A stretch of 53,409 nt of DNA from positions 1-53,409 of the forward strand of contig NZ_JAFEMD010000038.1 of NCBI RefSeq assembly GCF_016892765.1. The letters run 5' to 3'. The DNA is from Microvirga arvi. GTDB taxonomy: Bacteria; Pseudomonadota; Alphaproteobacteria; Rhizobiales; Beijerinckiaceae. The notes under the pieces were generated by a model that saw only the letters and a program-made list of their open reading frames with translations, was not told the DNA's origin and did no database searches. How positions within the stretch are numbered: the stretch's first letter is position 1; every line of letters begins with the position of its first letter. The position numbers were made by a program, and so were the translations under genes. Positions 7,748-16,600 of this stretch are shown piece by piece.

Positions 7748-8526
7748 TGCGCCGCCTCATCATTGAAGAACCTTATTCGCGGCCGGCGAAGTGGTCGCCC
7801 ACACTTGCATTGTTCGCGCTCGCCGTGACCGTCCTGGTGGTGCTGCTGATCCGCTTCGGCCGAATCGATTATCAACCGGGCTTCACCGCCCTGGGTGCCG
7901 GGATCGCCATAGCTTTTGTGGCGGTGGCGCTTGCCCTCGTCGGCTTCGTGCGCATTTGGCAGGAAGGGCGGCGTGGATTGGGAAGCGCGATCAAGGGCCT
8001 CGTCATCGCGATGCTGGTGCTCGCCTATCCCGGCTTCATGGCGCTCAAGGCCGTCACCCTGCCGGCGATCAGCGATGTCACCACCGACACGGACGATCCG
8101 CCCGGCTTCTCCCGCTCCCGCGCCGCGCTCGAGGCGCGCAAAGGGCGCGTCCCTCCGGATGTGCCACCCGAGGTCAGGGAGATGCAGCGGGCCTCCTATG
8201 TTCAGATCGCGCCGCTCACGCTGGACATCGGCCCCGAAGAGGCTTTCGCCATCGTGCGCAAGGCGGCCGACAATCTCGGCTGGCAGGTGATCGAGGCCGT
8301 GCCTCCGGGCGGACGCGTCGGCCTGGGACGGCTGGAGGCGATCGACCGTTCGCTCGTTCTGAAAATGCCCTACGACATCACGGTGCGGGTCCGGCCGCGG
8401 GTCGATGGCACGCGCATCGACATCCGTTCGGCCTCCCGCTTCGGCGGCCATGACCTGGGCGTCAATGCCAAACACATCCGTGACTTCCTCGAGGAGGCCT
8501 CGAACCTGGCGATCGCGGTGCGCTGA
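7747..8526 (+). CDS. DUF1499 domain membrane protein
   Basis: This is a 259-residue protein. Three transmembrane helices lie in the first 110 residues (around 18-38, 46-68, 80-104). A soluble C-terminal DUF1499 domain follows, recognised from TDTDDPPGF near 115 and the later blocks with VRKAADNLGW and GGHDLGVNAKHIRDFL. The function of DUF1499 is not known. The start overlaps the stop of the peptidase remnant by one base, so it now lacks a clear ribosome site of its own and may rely on coupling from that short reading frame. It converges with the MBL-fold gene, the two stops lying 9 bases apart. Confidence 0.88.
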   Translation: MRRLIIEEPYSRPAKWSPTLALFALAVTVLVVLLIRFGRIDYQPGFTALGAGIAIAFVAVALALVGFVRIWQEGRRGLGSAIKGLVIAMLVLAYPGFMALKAVTLPAISDVTTDTDDPPGFSRSRAALEARKGRVPPDVPPEVREMQRASYVQIAPLTLDIGPEEAFAIVRKAADNLGWQVIEAVPPGGRVGLGRLEAIDRSLVLKMPYDITVRVRPRVDGTRIDIRSASRFGGHDLGVNAKHIRDFLEEASNLAIAVR

Positions 8527-8535
8527 CCTGCCTGT

Positions 8536-9447
8536 TCAGGCCGGGCGATACTCGCTGTCCAAGGCGGGGAGGCCGTCGACAGCCGCCTGTCCCCTAGCGA
8601 CCATGTCCTCCAGATGGGCGAAGACCGAAAGACCGGCGGCGCCGACGAGGGCAGGGTTCAGGCCCTGGTAGATGGCGGCGACGATCTCGGGGATGGTGCG
8701 GTCGCCCGCCCGCAGCCGGTTGAGGATCGAGGCTTCCCGCTGCCGGCGATGATGGAGGAGCGCGCGCACGAAGCGCTGAGGGTCCTGGACCGGACCGCCG
8801 TGGCCCGGCCAGTAGAGGCTCTCCTCCCGGCCTTTGAGCTTGTCGAGGGAGGCCATGAACTCGCTCATGGAGCCATCGGGCGGCGCCACGACGGTGGTGG
8901 ACCAGGCCATCACATGGTCGCCTGAGAACAGCGCCTTCTCCTCGGCCAGCACGAAGGCGAGGTGATTGGCCATGTGGCCCGGGGTGGCGAGGGCCTGAAG
9001 CGTCCAACCGGGGCCCTCGACGGCATCGCCTTCGCGCAACTCCCGATCTGGCTCGTAATCCTTGTCGGAGCTCGCCTCCAGGGTGTTGACCTCACCGGAG
9101 AACAGAGGCCGGGCGCTGCGATGGGGCGCGCAGCCCACGATGGTTGCCCCCGTGGCGGCCTTGATGGCGGCGGCTGCGGGCGAATGGTCCTTGTGCGTAT
9201 GGGTGACGAGGATATGGGTGACGGTCTCGTTGCGCACCGCGTCGAGGAGCGCCCCGACATGCCCGGGTATATCGGGGCCCGGGTCGATGATGGCGACATT
9301 CCCCGAGCCGACGATATAGCTGCAGGTGCCCGTGAACGTGATGGGCCCGGGATTGCTGGCAACGATCCGGCGGACGAGCGGGCTCACGCGTACGCATTCC
9401 TCCGAACGGGCCGGAGGGCTGGTGTCGAAGGTGAGATCGTCCGACAT
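8536..9447 (-). CDS. MBL-fold metallo-hydrolase (LACTB2-like)
   Basis: This 303-residue member of the metallo-beta-lactamase superfamily has the binuclear zinc motif THTHKDHSP near residue 83, a downstream metal histidine in TPGHMANH near 157, an aspartate in FSGDHVMAWS near 176 and a final histidine in YWPGHGGPV near 217. A C-terminal winged-helix-like segment (residues 225-303) is shared with LACTB2-type hydrolases. The start at 9447 has AAGGA 6 bases upstream. These proteins hydrolyse thioesters, glyoxylase-type substrates or RNA, and sequence alone does not decide which. Confidence 0.92.
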   Translation of the reverse strand: MSDDLTFDTSPPARSEECVRVSPLVRRIVASNPGPITFTGTCSYIVGSGNVAIIDPGPDIPGHVGALLDAVRNETVTHILVTHTHKDHSPAAAAIKAATGATIVGCAPHRSARPLFSGEVNTLEASSDKDYEPDRELREGDAVEGPGWTLQALATPGHMANHLAFVLAEEKALFSGDHVMAWSTTVVAPPDGSMSEFMASLDKLKGREESLYWPGHGGPVQDPQRFVRALLHHRRQREASILNRLRAGDRTIPEIVAAIYQGLNPALVGAAGLSVFAHLEDMVARGQAAVDGLPALDSEYRPA

Positions 9448-9489
9448 TGAAAATCCTTGCAACTGCGGTTCAGGACATCTCGCGCTTCC

Positions 9490-9610
9490 TAGCGCATCAT
9501 GCAGAAAAGTGGACCCGGTTTTCCGCTAAGAACGATGCGCTCTTCAAAAACTGGAGCATCGGATAGATCCCAAAAGTGCAAGTCCACTTTTGGGTCCGAT
9601 GCTCTAGCGC
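9490..9610. repeat. Composite REP-like element, reversed order
   Basis: The element carries the same two hairpin modules as 924-1030 but in the opposite order. AGCGCATCATGCAGAAAAG pairs with AACGATGCGCT on the left, and GAGCATCGGA...CCCAAAAGT pairs with ACTTTTGGGTCCGATGCTC on the right. Several mismatches show that it has drifted from the 924-968 copy. Confidence 0.8.
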
Positions 9611-9776
9611 ACGGCAAGCCTCCCACAAGCCGTTTTCCGCAAAACCCATCTTGGACTAAAGGGTGTCAACAGTCCCGGCAATTGCTGGAGACGGTGGCTT
9701 GAGGCAGATGCCGGACCCCCCTATAAGGCTTCATGAGCCGCCTTGCGCATGGCGGAATGATCTGGAGATTCCCTTT

Positions 9777-10385
9777 ATGACGATCAGCGCCCCTTCGCTG
9801 TCCTCACCCTCGACCCTCGTCGGCCTCCTCTGGCCGTCCCGGGACGATGCCCGCTTCGCTGCGCTTCGCGCCATCGTGCTGATGGTCGTCGGCACGGGGC
9901 TTCTCGCCGTCTCCGCGAAGGTCCAGGTGCCGCTGCCATACGTGCCCATGACGCTGCAGACCCTGGTCGTGCTCATGATCGGCGCGTCCTATGGCTGGCG
10001 CCTCGGCGGCGCGACCGTCGCCCTTTATCTCGCTGAAGGCGCCATGGGCATGCCCGTCTTCGCAGGCCCTGCGGCCGGCATCGGCTACCTGATGGGCCCC
10101 ACCGGCGGGTTCCTCTTCGGCTTCGTGGCCGCGGCTCTCGTGATGGGCTTCATGGCTGAGCGGGGCTGGGATCGTTCGCTTCTGCGCGTCATCGTGATGA
10201 TGACCATCGGCCATGCGGTGATCTTCGCCTTCGGACTGGCTCAGCTGTCTCTGGTGATGCCGTTCGCCAAGGCCTGGACCGTGGGCGCTGCCCCGTTCGT
10301 GGCCGCCACCCTCGTCAAGACTGCTCTGGCCGTTGCTCTGATGCAGGCCGCTTGGTCCATGACCCGCCGCGGCGGCAACCCCTGA
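9777..10385 (+). CDS. bioY: Biotin transporter BioY (S component)
   Basis: This 202-residue, very hydrophobic integral membrane protein has about six transmembrane helices. It binds biotin and imports it, alone or with an ECF-type energising module. BioY wording is clear: KVQVPLPYVPMTLQTLVVL near residue 47, ASYGWRLGGATVALYLAEGA near 70, and GPTGGFLFGF near 106. The ATG at 9777 is preceded by GGAGA. The in-frame start at 9663 would add a polar, non-conserved extension. No bioM/bioN genes are adjacent, so the energising subunits are elsewhere or absent. I looked for a BioR box (TTATCTATAA type) upstream and found none. Confidence 0.96.
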   Translation: MTISAPSLSSPSTLVGLLWPSRDDARFAALRAIVLMVVGTGLLAVSAKVQVPLPYVPMTLQTLVVLMIGASYGWRLGGATVALYLAEGAMGMPVFAGPAAGIGYLMGPTGGFLFGFVAAALVMGFMAERGWDRSLLRVIVMMTIGHAVIFAFGLAQLSLVMPFAKAWTVGAAPFVAATLVKTALAVALMQAAWSMTRRGGNP

Positions 10386-10411
10386 TCAAGCCTCAAAAGA
10401 AAACCGCTTTG

Positions 10412-10433
10412 GAAGCCGCCTTCGGGCGGCTTC
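10412..10433 (+). terminator. Intrinsic terminator of bioY
   Basis: The stem GAAGCCGCC/GGCGGCTTC (9 bp, perfect) is closed by a TTCG tetraloop and followed by TTAATTT. It begins 26 bases after the bioY stop. Confidence 0.9.
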
Positions 10434-10482
10434 TTAATTTCCAGAATAATCAAATGCGGATCGTAGAGACCGTAAGCGGCGT

Positions 10483-10773
10483 TCAGCCGGCCGAGTGCAC
10501 CAGCCTGAGCTTGGGCTTGGCCTTGACGGTGCCGTGGAGGAAGGTGACATCCACCCATTCCTCGTCTCCGCTGCCTTCCTCGATGCGGTAGCCCATCTGC
10601 TTGGCGATGGCCTGAACCTGGCTGAGGTTCGATTTGGCGATCCAGCGCGAGAACTCAGGGAAGCCCTGGTCCATCAGAACCGCGATCATGCCGATCTCGA
10701 CGCCCTGGTCGAAATCTTCGCTGCGACCGGGAAAACGCAGCCGCAAGCCATCGTCGAGGTGGATATGTCTCAT
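10483..10773 (-). CDS. Conserved-looking hypothetical protein (96 aa)
   Basis: I do not recognise the family. The product is a small soluble alpha/beta-looking protein beginning MRHIHLDDGLRLRFPGRSED, with a central helix around ARWIAKSN-like wording (FSRWIAKSNLSQVQAIAKQM) and a beta-rich C terminus ending KPKLRLVHSAG. The ATG at 10773 is favoured because the longer reading from 10854 adds a non-conserved basic leader. It shares the gap after bioY with that gene's terminator and diverges from the stress-protein gene at 10923. Confidence 0.65.
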   Translation of the reverse strand: MRHIHLDDGLRLRFPGRSEDFDQGVEIGMIAVLMDQGFPEFSRWIAKSNLSQVQAIAKQMGYRIEEGSGDEEWVDVTFLHGTVKAKPKLRLVHSAG

Positions 10774-10922
10774 GACGGGAAGCCCCCAGAACACCCTTTT
10801 CGGGCACCTTTTGCTCGAACATAGCAGTGCGTTGACGGGCTTGGAAGGTGTCATGGCCGCGCAGGGAACCGCTCTGCCGGCCGCTCATTAGCCTGACAGG
10901 AGACGATAACAGGAGGGCTTCC

Positions 10923-11609
10923 ATGACGGAGCGCAGGATCACCGCGTTCTTCGACACTTATGACGAGGCCGCACGGGCGGTGCAGCGGCTCGAGGCAGCC
11001 CATCTTCCGGATTTCGAGATCAGTCTCGTCTCCAACAACTTCAACGATGCCTACACGCATCATGCGACGCAGTCTTTCGAGGAGGATGGGAACTCGCATC
11101 CCTTCGCCGGCGCCACGGCCGCCGCGGGATCTGTCGCCGGTGCGGGGGCAGGTCTTCTCGCGGGGCTCGGCACGGTGGCGATTCCCGGCTTCGGACCCGT
11201 GGTCGCAGCCGGCTGGATCGTCTCGACCCTGGTCGGCGCCGGCGCCGGTGCCGCCGTGGGCGGCCTTGCCGGAGCGCTGGCCGACGCAGGCCTCAGCGAC
11301 GAGGAGGCTCAAACCTATGCGGACGGCGTGCGTCGCGGCGGGGCCCTCATCACCATCAAGGTGGATGAGGCGCAGATGGATCAGGTGGTGAGCATTCTGG
11401 ATGACGAAGGCGAGGTCGAACCGGACAACGAGGTGCGGCGTCAGGATGATGCGCCCGCTCCGCCCATCGGCGCCGCGGCTTCGACGACCACAGGCCTGAT
11501 AAACGACCTCATGCCGATCCCCTTTGACGAAGACGAGGACGATCACACACTGCACGTCGAACTGGAGGACGAGCGCCTGCGCCGGCCGACGGGCACGAAG
11601 CCGGAATGA
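10923..11609 (+). CDS. General-stress-like protein with glycine-rich hydrophobic core
   Basis: This is a 228-residue protein. The N-terminal 40 residues (RRITAFFDTYDEAARAVQRL) resemble the start of YflT/GS17M and DUF1269-type stress proteins, a ferredoxin-like fold. Residues 60-120 are extremely Gly/Ala-rich and hydrophobic (GAGAGLLAGLGTVAIPGFGP), likely a membrane-inserting hairpin. A second ferredoxin-like half follows (GGALITIKVDEAQMDQVVSI). The C terminus is strongly acidic (FDEDEDDHTLHVELEDE). AGGAGG lies just upstream of the ATG. Its role is unknown. A stress-response role is inferred from the family only. Confidence 0.82.
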   Translation: MTERRITAFFDTYDEAARAVQRLEAAHLPDFEISLVSNNFNDAYTHHATQSFEEDGNSHPFAGATAAAGSVAGAGAGLLAGLGTVAIPGFGPVVAAGWIVSTLVGAGAGAAVGGLAGALADAGLSDEEAQTYADGVRRGGALITIKVDEAQMDQVVSILDDEGEVEPDNEVRRQDDAPAPPIGAAASTTTGLINDLMPIPFDEDEDDHTLHVELEDERLRRPTGTKPE

Positions 11610-11620
11610 GCCATGGCAGA

Positions 11621-11646
11621 GCGGGAGGCCCCGAGGGGCCTCCCGC
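11621..11646. terminator. Strong hairpin between convergent genes
   Basis: GCGGGAGGCCCC pairs with GGGGCCTCCCGC with a 2-base centre. It lies between the stress-protein gene and the convergent doxX gene. No T-run follows, so it may act as a Rho-assisted or bidirectional stop. Confidence 0.7.
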
Positions 11647-11655
11647 AAAGAGCGA

Positions 11656-12063
11656 TCAGGCGGTGCGGCTGCTCCGCAGAACACGATCCAGGCTCCATGC
11701 TCCACCGCCGGCAGACGCAATGAACAGGAAAACGAAACAGTAGAGGATCGCGGCATCGCCGCCGTTCAGCACCGGGTAGAAGCTGCGCGGTGCATGGGCG
11801 ATCCAGTAGGCTGCGGCCATCAATCCTGAGAGAAGGAAGGCCACGGGCCGCACGAACAATCCGGGGATCAGGAGCGCGCCGCCGACAAGCTCGAGCACGC
11901 CGGCAATCCAGGGAAGGCTGAAAGCCTCAGGAGCAGGATTGGCTGAGACAGGAAAGCCGAGAAGCTTCTGTGTGCCATGGGCCATGAAGATCAGTGCTGC
12001 GACGATGCGCAGGATGCTGAGAAGGCGCGGCGCCCAAACGGTTTCGAGATGAGCTTTGTTCAT
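11656..12063 (-). CDS. DoxX family membrane protein
   Basis: This 135-residue protein has four predicted transmembrane helices, typical DoxX length. Family wording is seen in LLSILRIVAALIFMAHGTQK near residue 13, LPWIAGVLELVGGALLIPGL near 49 and the C-terminal GGDAAILYCFVFLFIASAGG. The DoxX family is named after a thiosulfate:quinone oxidoreductase subunit, but most members, including small stand-alone ones like this, have no proven function. The ATG at 12063 has GGAG upstream. The reading frame continues far upstream but without DoxX character, so that extension is rejected. Confidence 0.9.
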   Translation of the reverse strand: MNKAHLETVWAPRLLSILRIVAALIFMAHGTQKLLGFPVSANPAPEAFSLPWIAGVLELVGGALLIPGLFVRPVAFLLSGLMAAAYWIAHAPRSFYPVLNGGDAAILYCFVFLFIASAGGGAWSLDRVLRSSRTA

Positions 12064-12267
12064 CGGACATTCTCCGGATTGTGGGGGAGGGCGAACGGCG
12101 GTGCCGATCAGCCAGAGGAGGAGGCCACTCGATACAAGCTCGAGCGGGATGTTCCCAGCTCCTAAGGCGCAGCTTCCGGTAACAAATTGCTTACCACGTT
12201 CCCAAGACGGTTTGATCCGTTCGGACTTTGAGGCGTTTCTCTCATGCCAGCAGAACAGGAGGCATTC

Positions 12268-12339
12268 ATGACCATCCTCGATCCTAAGACCGGGCAACTC
12301 GTTACCATCGATCTCCCGTCCAAGCCGCGCCGCGCTTGA
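12268..12339 (+). CDS. Very small ORF (23 aa) with strong ribosome binding site
   Basis: A perfect AGGAGG at 12257-12262 lies 5 bases before ATG. The encoded peptide is MTILDPKTGQLVTIDLPSKP followed by RRA, then TGA. The peptide looks protein-like (alternating beta pattern, basic tail) rather than random. It stands alone, facing away from doxX. Function is unknown. Its reality rests on the ribosome site and clean composition only. Confidence 0.45.
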   Translation: MTILDPKTGQLVTIDLPSKPRRA

Positions 12340-12553
12340 GGGAAGCCCGGAAATTCTTCCCACCCATCAAGACATGCTCAGCTTTCCCGTTTTAATTGCC
12401 CCATCCCCTGAATTCTTGCGCCATCTCCCTAATTACTTTTCGAGGCCAAGGGTTGTGCCCTGACGCACATCGCCAATGCGACATTCAGTCGACAGTCGTT
12501 TGAGCCGGAACCCTTGGTCTGCAAAGGCATTGGCTAAAGGAATGGATTCAATC

Positions 12554-12613
12554 GAGCGCCAAAGCCGCAGATCGACGGGCTTGAAACTTTAAGCAGTCGC
12601 AGCTTTGGCGCTC
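12554..12613. repeat. Inverted repeat with 36-base loop upstream of hypothetical gene
   Basis: GAGCGCCAAAGC (12554-12565) and GCTTTGGCGCTC (12602-12613) are perfect 12-bp complements. The structure ends 38 bases before the start at 12652. It could be a leader hairpin of that gene or a small mobile repeat. The rest of 12340-12651 shows nothing I can support. Confidence 0.55.
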
Positions 12614-12651
12614 AGCTTTTGGTAAAGATCGCAAAGGTTGAGGAGCGGCAG

Positions 12652-12975
12652 ATGGCTCTGACGGGACGTTTTAATCTTCGCAAGACTTGGACCGGGCGGA
12701 TTGTACTGCAGGTCGAAGAGGAGGTGCCCGGCCTCTGGGGCCGCATGACGGGCAAGACCAAGCTGCAACGTCGCTGGAGGGATGCCAATGTGCTCGACCT
12801 GGCAGCCCCCGAACTGCGCAGCCTCGTCGATCTGCGCTTCCGCCCGCGATACATGCCTCAGACCAACGAGATGCCGCAGGAGTGGCCCAGGGCTCCGAGC
12901 CAACTTGAGGCGATCCCGGCTCAGACCCTTCACTACGAGACGTATCAGGAAGACAATCGCTTCTCGACGCATTGA
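12652..12975 (+). CDS. Conserved-looking hypothetical protein (107 aa)
   Basis: I do not recognise a functional family. The protein starts MALTGRFNLRKTWTGRIVLQ, a beta-rich segment, continues with basic/aromatic wording (VPGLWGRMTGKTKLQRRWRD) and ends with a polar tail. Length and composition suggest a small soluble or DNA-associated protein. GAGGAGCGG stands upstream of ATG 12652, which makes it the better start than 12619. The opposite-strand ORF across the same region is a shadow. An inverted repeat lies just upstream. Confidence 0.65.
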   Translation: MALTGRFNLRKTWTGRIVLQVEEEVPGLWGRMTGKTKLQRRWRDANVLDLAAPELRSLVDLRFRPRYMPQTNEMPQEWPRAPSQLEAIPAQTLHYETYQEDNRFSTH

Positions 12976-13067
12976 TGCGAGAGCAAGGGCATAGAGCATA
13001 AATGCCGGGCAGGATCAGCCTGCCCGCGGCCTTGCCGCATGATCACATGGTCAGATTTGAAGAAGAA

Positions 13068-13144
13068 TGGTCGGAGTGGCAGGATTTGAACCTGCGACCC
13101 CCACGTCCCGAACGTGGTGCGCTACCAGACTGCGCTACACTCCG
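13068..13144 (-). tRNA. tRNA-Pro (CGG)
   Basis: This is a 77-base cloverleaf on the minus strand: acceptor CGGAGTG/CACTCCG, D arm with AGTCTGGTAGCGC, anticodon stem CCACG/CGTGG around TTCGGGA (anticodon CGG), T arm GCAGGTTCAAATCCTGC, and an encoded CCA. Confidence 0.97.
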
Positions 13145-13293
13145 ACACCGAAATATTCTCGGGAGGCCGGTCTTATAGCGGCGAGGGGGGAGGGCCGCAA
13201 GGGGCAATCGAGCCTTTCTTGCAGTTATCGAACCGCGTGCAAAACGGTGTTGCCAGCCGCGTTTGAGCCGATTATGTACACGCCACACCTTTT

Positions 13294-13368
13294 TGGGGCG
13301 TCGCCAAGCGGTAAGGCAGCGGTTTTTGGTACCGCCATTCCCAGGTTCGAATCCTGGCGCCCCAGCCA
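13294..13368 (+). tRNA. tRNA-Gln (TTG)
   Basis: This is a 75-base cloverleaf: acceptor TGGGGCG/CGCCCCA, anticodon stem GCGGT/ACCGC around TTTTGGT (anticodon TTG), T arm CCAGGTTCGAATCCTGG, encoded CCA after the G discriminator. It stands divergent to tRNA-Pro, 149 bases apart. Confidence 0.97.
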
Positions 13369-13616
13369 TTTCCATTCCAAAGCTTGAATCGTCAGCCCAA
13401 GATTGCCGTTCCACGGAAGCTTCAGTTCGCTCTGCGGGGCAGAACCGAAGCAGGCTGCAAAGCCGCTCAGAATGCCGGACGCGATCAGGGGGCTTTGGGC
13501 CAGCGCCCGAGTGCACAACGGCTGATTTTGTTTATTGCCAAGCATTTGCAGGCTCGACCAAACTATTTTCTTCCCTTAAGCCTAGATGTTGGTTGCAACA
13601 TTATTTAGGGGCGAGT

Positions 13617-16600
13617 GTGGAGTACAGGCGGGATTCGTCCCCAGACCTCGAGCCACGGAGGGGCAAGCCCCATCTTGCGTCTCTTAGGGCTCGCCTCCTG
13701 CTGATGGTCTTCGCCCTCTTGGTGCCGGCTTTTGCTGCCGCCGCTTTGACGCTCTACGCCGGGTATGACAGGGACTGGCAAGAGGTCCGGAAGCATCTTC
13801 TCGAAACATCGCGCGCTCTGTCGCTGGTTGTGGATCGCCAGTTCGGGCAGGCTGAGGCGCTTCTATGGGCTTTGGCTGCTTCGCCCGAACTGCAATCCAG
13901 AGAGCATGCAGCCTTCGATGCCCTTGCACGCCGGGCCATCCGTATCCCGGACGCATGGATCGTTGTCGAGGAACCGGGACGGCAGGTGGTCAACACCCTC
14001 TTGCCTCCGGGCTCACCCTTGCCCGAATTGGGCACACAGGATCACTGGAAAGGCCTTGCTCCCGGGCAGGTGAGGGTCAGCAATCTCTTCACAGGGGTCG
14101 TGTCCAAGCAGCCGGCCATCGGCATCGATACCCTGGTCGTTCTTGCAGATGCCTCTGCGCGGTATGTCTCCGTCGTCATGCCGGCCGGAGCCATCAGCCG
14201 CATTCTCTCCGATCAGGGGCTCCCGTCAGCCTGGATCGGTGCAATCGTGGATCGGAATGGCACGGTCGTCGCACGCTCCCGCAGTCCGGAACTGTTCGTT
14301 GGAAAGTCTGCAACGCAGGACAATGTGCTGCGTATCCGTTCGGGCGTAGATCAGGGGGTGTTCGAAGGAATATCCTTGGATAGGGAGGCCATGGTCATGG
14401 CCTTATCCCGCTCCCCGTCATCTGGATGGTCAACGATCGTTGCCCTTCCAAGGGCTGAGTTGAATGCCAGTGCTCGCGATCTTGCTCTGGCACTTGCTGT
14501 CATGGGCCTAGTGCTTTTTGCCGTGGGCGCTGCCTTCGCGCTTCATGTGACCCGTCGCATCACCAGACCTGTGGAGGCTCTGGTGAATGATGCGCTGGCG
14601 CTTCAGGGCGGCGGCTTGGCCGCGCCTCTCTGGTCGACAGAAGGGGAGTTCAAGGAAACTGCTTTGCTGCGTGATGCTCTTGAAAATACGCGCGGAGTTC
14701 TACGCCAGCGGGAAATCGAGCGCGATCAGGCTTATGAGAGTCTCAGGCGGGCCAATGAGAGCCTCGAGACCCGGGTCGAAGAGCGCACGCAGGAACTCGA
14801 AAGGGCCAATGAAAGCCTCCGTGAAAGCCAGTCGGCACTGGCTGAACGGGAGGCGCTCTATGCCAGTATCTTCCGCTTCAGTGCGGATGGACTTCTGGTC
14901 TTCAAGCTGACGCCCAAGGGAGGCGTCATTGCGGAAGCATGCAACCCGGCCGTGGAGCATCTCCTTGGCAAACCCTCCGCTGAGATTGCCGAATGCCTTC
15001 TCAGCGACATTCTCCCTGCGGACCAATGGCTCGTGCTCGAAGCGCGGGTGCGCGAATGCCAGATATCGGGCCACCTGATCGTCTATGAGCAGCATCACGT
15101 CTTCCCGACGCGTCAAGGTGTATGGGTGATCACCCTCGTTCCCATCCGCGATGGCGATGAACCGGTGATGCGGGTGCTTGGATCCTTGCGCGATATCACG
15201 CACGAGAAGGAGACAGAGGCCGAACTGCGTCAGAGCCGAGACAAGTACAGCACGCTTTTCGAGCACTCCCCCTTCAATCTCGCGGTTATCGGCGTCTACC
15301 CGAATGATCGCTTCGTCTATGAGGATGCCAACACCGCGCTGCTGAAATCCTTAGGCTTTGCCCGTGATGGTTTCGTGGGCAGAATGCCTCAGGAGATATT
15401 TGCCCCCGAGACTGCAAAGCATGTTTCCAAACACTATCGGACCTGTGTCGTGACGAAGTCGATCATGGACTTTGAAGTGACAGGGAAGGTGCCGATCGGC
15501 GAGGTCACGCGCCGGACCGTTCTTGTTCCGCTGCTCGATGCGCAAGGGCAGGTCACTAAGATCTTTGTGTCTTCCATCGATCTCACTGAGCAGCGCCGCA
15601 TGGAAGAGCAACTGCGCCAGGCGCAACGCCTCGAAGCGGTCGGACAGCTCACAGGCGGCATTGCGCACGACTTCAACAACCTGCTGACGGTCGTCATGGG
15701 CAATCTCGATATGTTGAGGCGTGCGAAGCCTGATCGGGCTCCGCGCCTGATCGATAATGCCATCAATGCCGTCGAGCATGGGCGGAAGCTAACCATGCAG
15801 CTTCTCGCCTTCTCACGACGCCAGCCCCTGAAGCCCGAAATCGTTGACCTGAAGAGATTGATCGGGGGAATGGGGGATATGCTGGCTCAGTCCCTGCGAG
15901 GGGATATTACGCTCGAGATTGATTTTGCCGAGGACTTGTGGCCCGTCGAGGTTGATCCAGCGCAGCTGCAGGCCGTTCTCATCAATCTGGCGGCCAATGC
16001 GCGTGACGCGATGCCGAAAGGCGGCAAGTTCACCCTCTGTGTCCGGAACACCATTTCCCACGATGAGGGACCGGCCGAGTTCGTGTCCATCGAAGTGAGC
16101 GATACGGGAATAGGTATCGCGTCTGAAGTTCTTCAAAAGGTCTTTGAGCCGTTCTTTACGACGAAGCCTGTCGGACGGGGCACTGGGCTAGGGTTGGCTC
16201 AGGTCTACGGTTTTGTCCAACAGTCAGGGGGATCCGTCGACATCAAGAGCGAGGTCGGTCGCGGAACGACAGTGACCCTCCTGCTCAGGCGAACGGATAA
16301 GGATCGAAACGAAGGAGCTTCGGAAAAGGAAGACGTTCCTGTAAACTCCCTTCAGGCATCGCGTATCCTGGTGGTCGAGGACAACTCACAGGTCGCTGAA
16401 TTCGCTGTCGCTTTGCTGCGCGAGCAGGGGCATCAAGTGGAGCATTGCGCGTCCGCTCATGATGCTCTCCAGTTCCTGGAGCGCGATGCGCGATTCGATG
16501 CCATTTTCTCCGATCTCGTCATGCCTGGAGGGTTGGACGGCCTGGACTTGGCCCGAATCGTCCGGGAACGCTGGCCTGCCCTTCCGATCCTGCTGGCGAC

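Noticed and set aside
9611..9776. BioR operator upstream of bioY
   Set aside because: No TTATCTATAA-like site; CCTATAAGG near 9720 is only a weak resemblance.
12589..12999. 136-codon minus-strand ORF opposite the gene at 12652-12975
   Set aside because: No ribosome site and no family wording; the plus-strand frame has a clear Shine-Dalgarno.
13263..13616. Upstream extension of the histidine kinase reading frame
   Set aside because: It reads through the whole tRNA-Gln gene and has no protein-like character; the GTG at 13617 with an AGGGG site is a better start.
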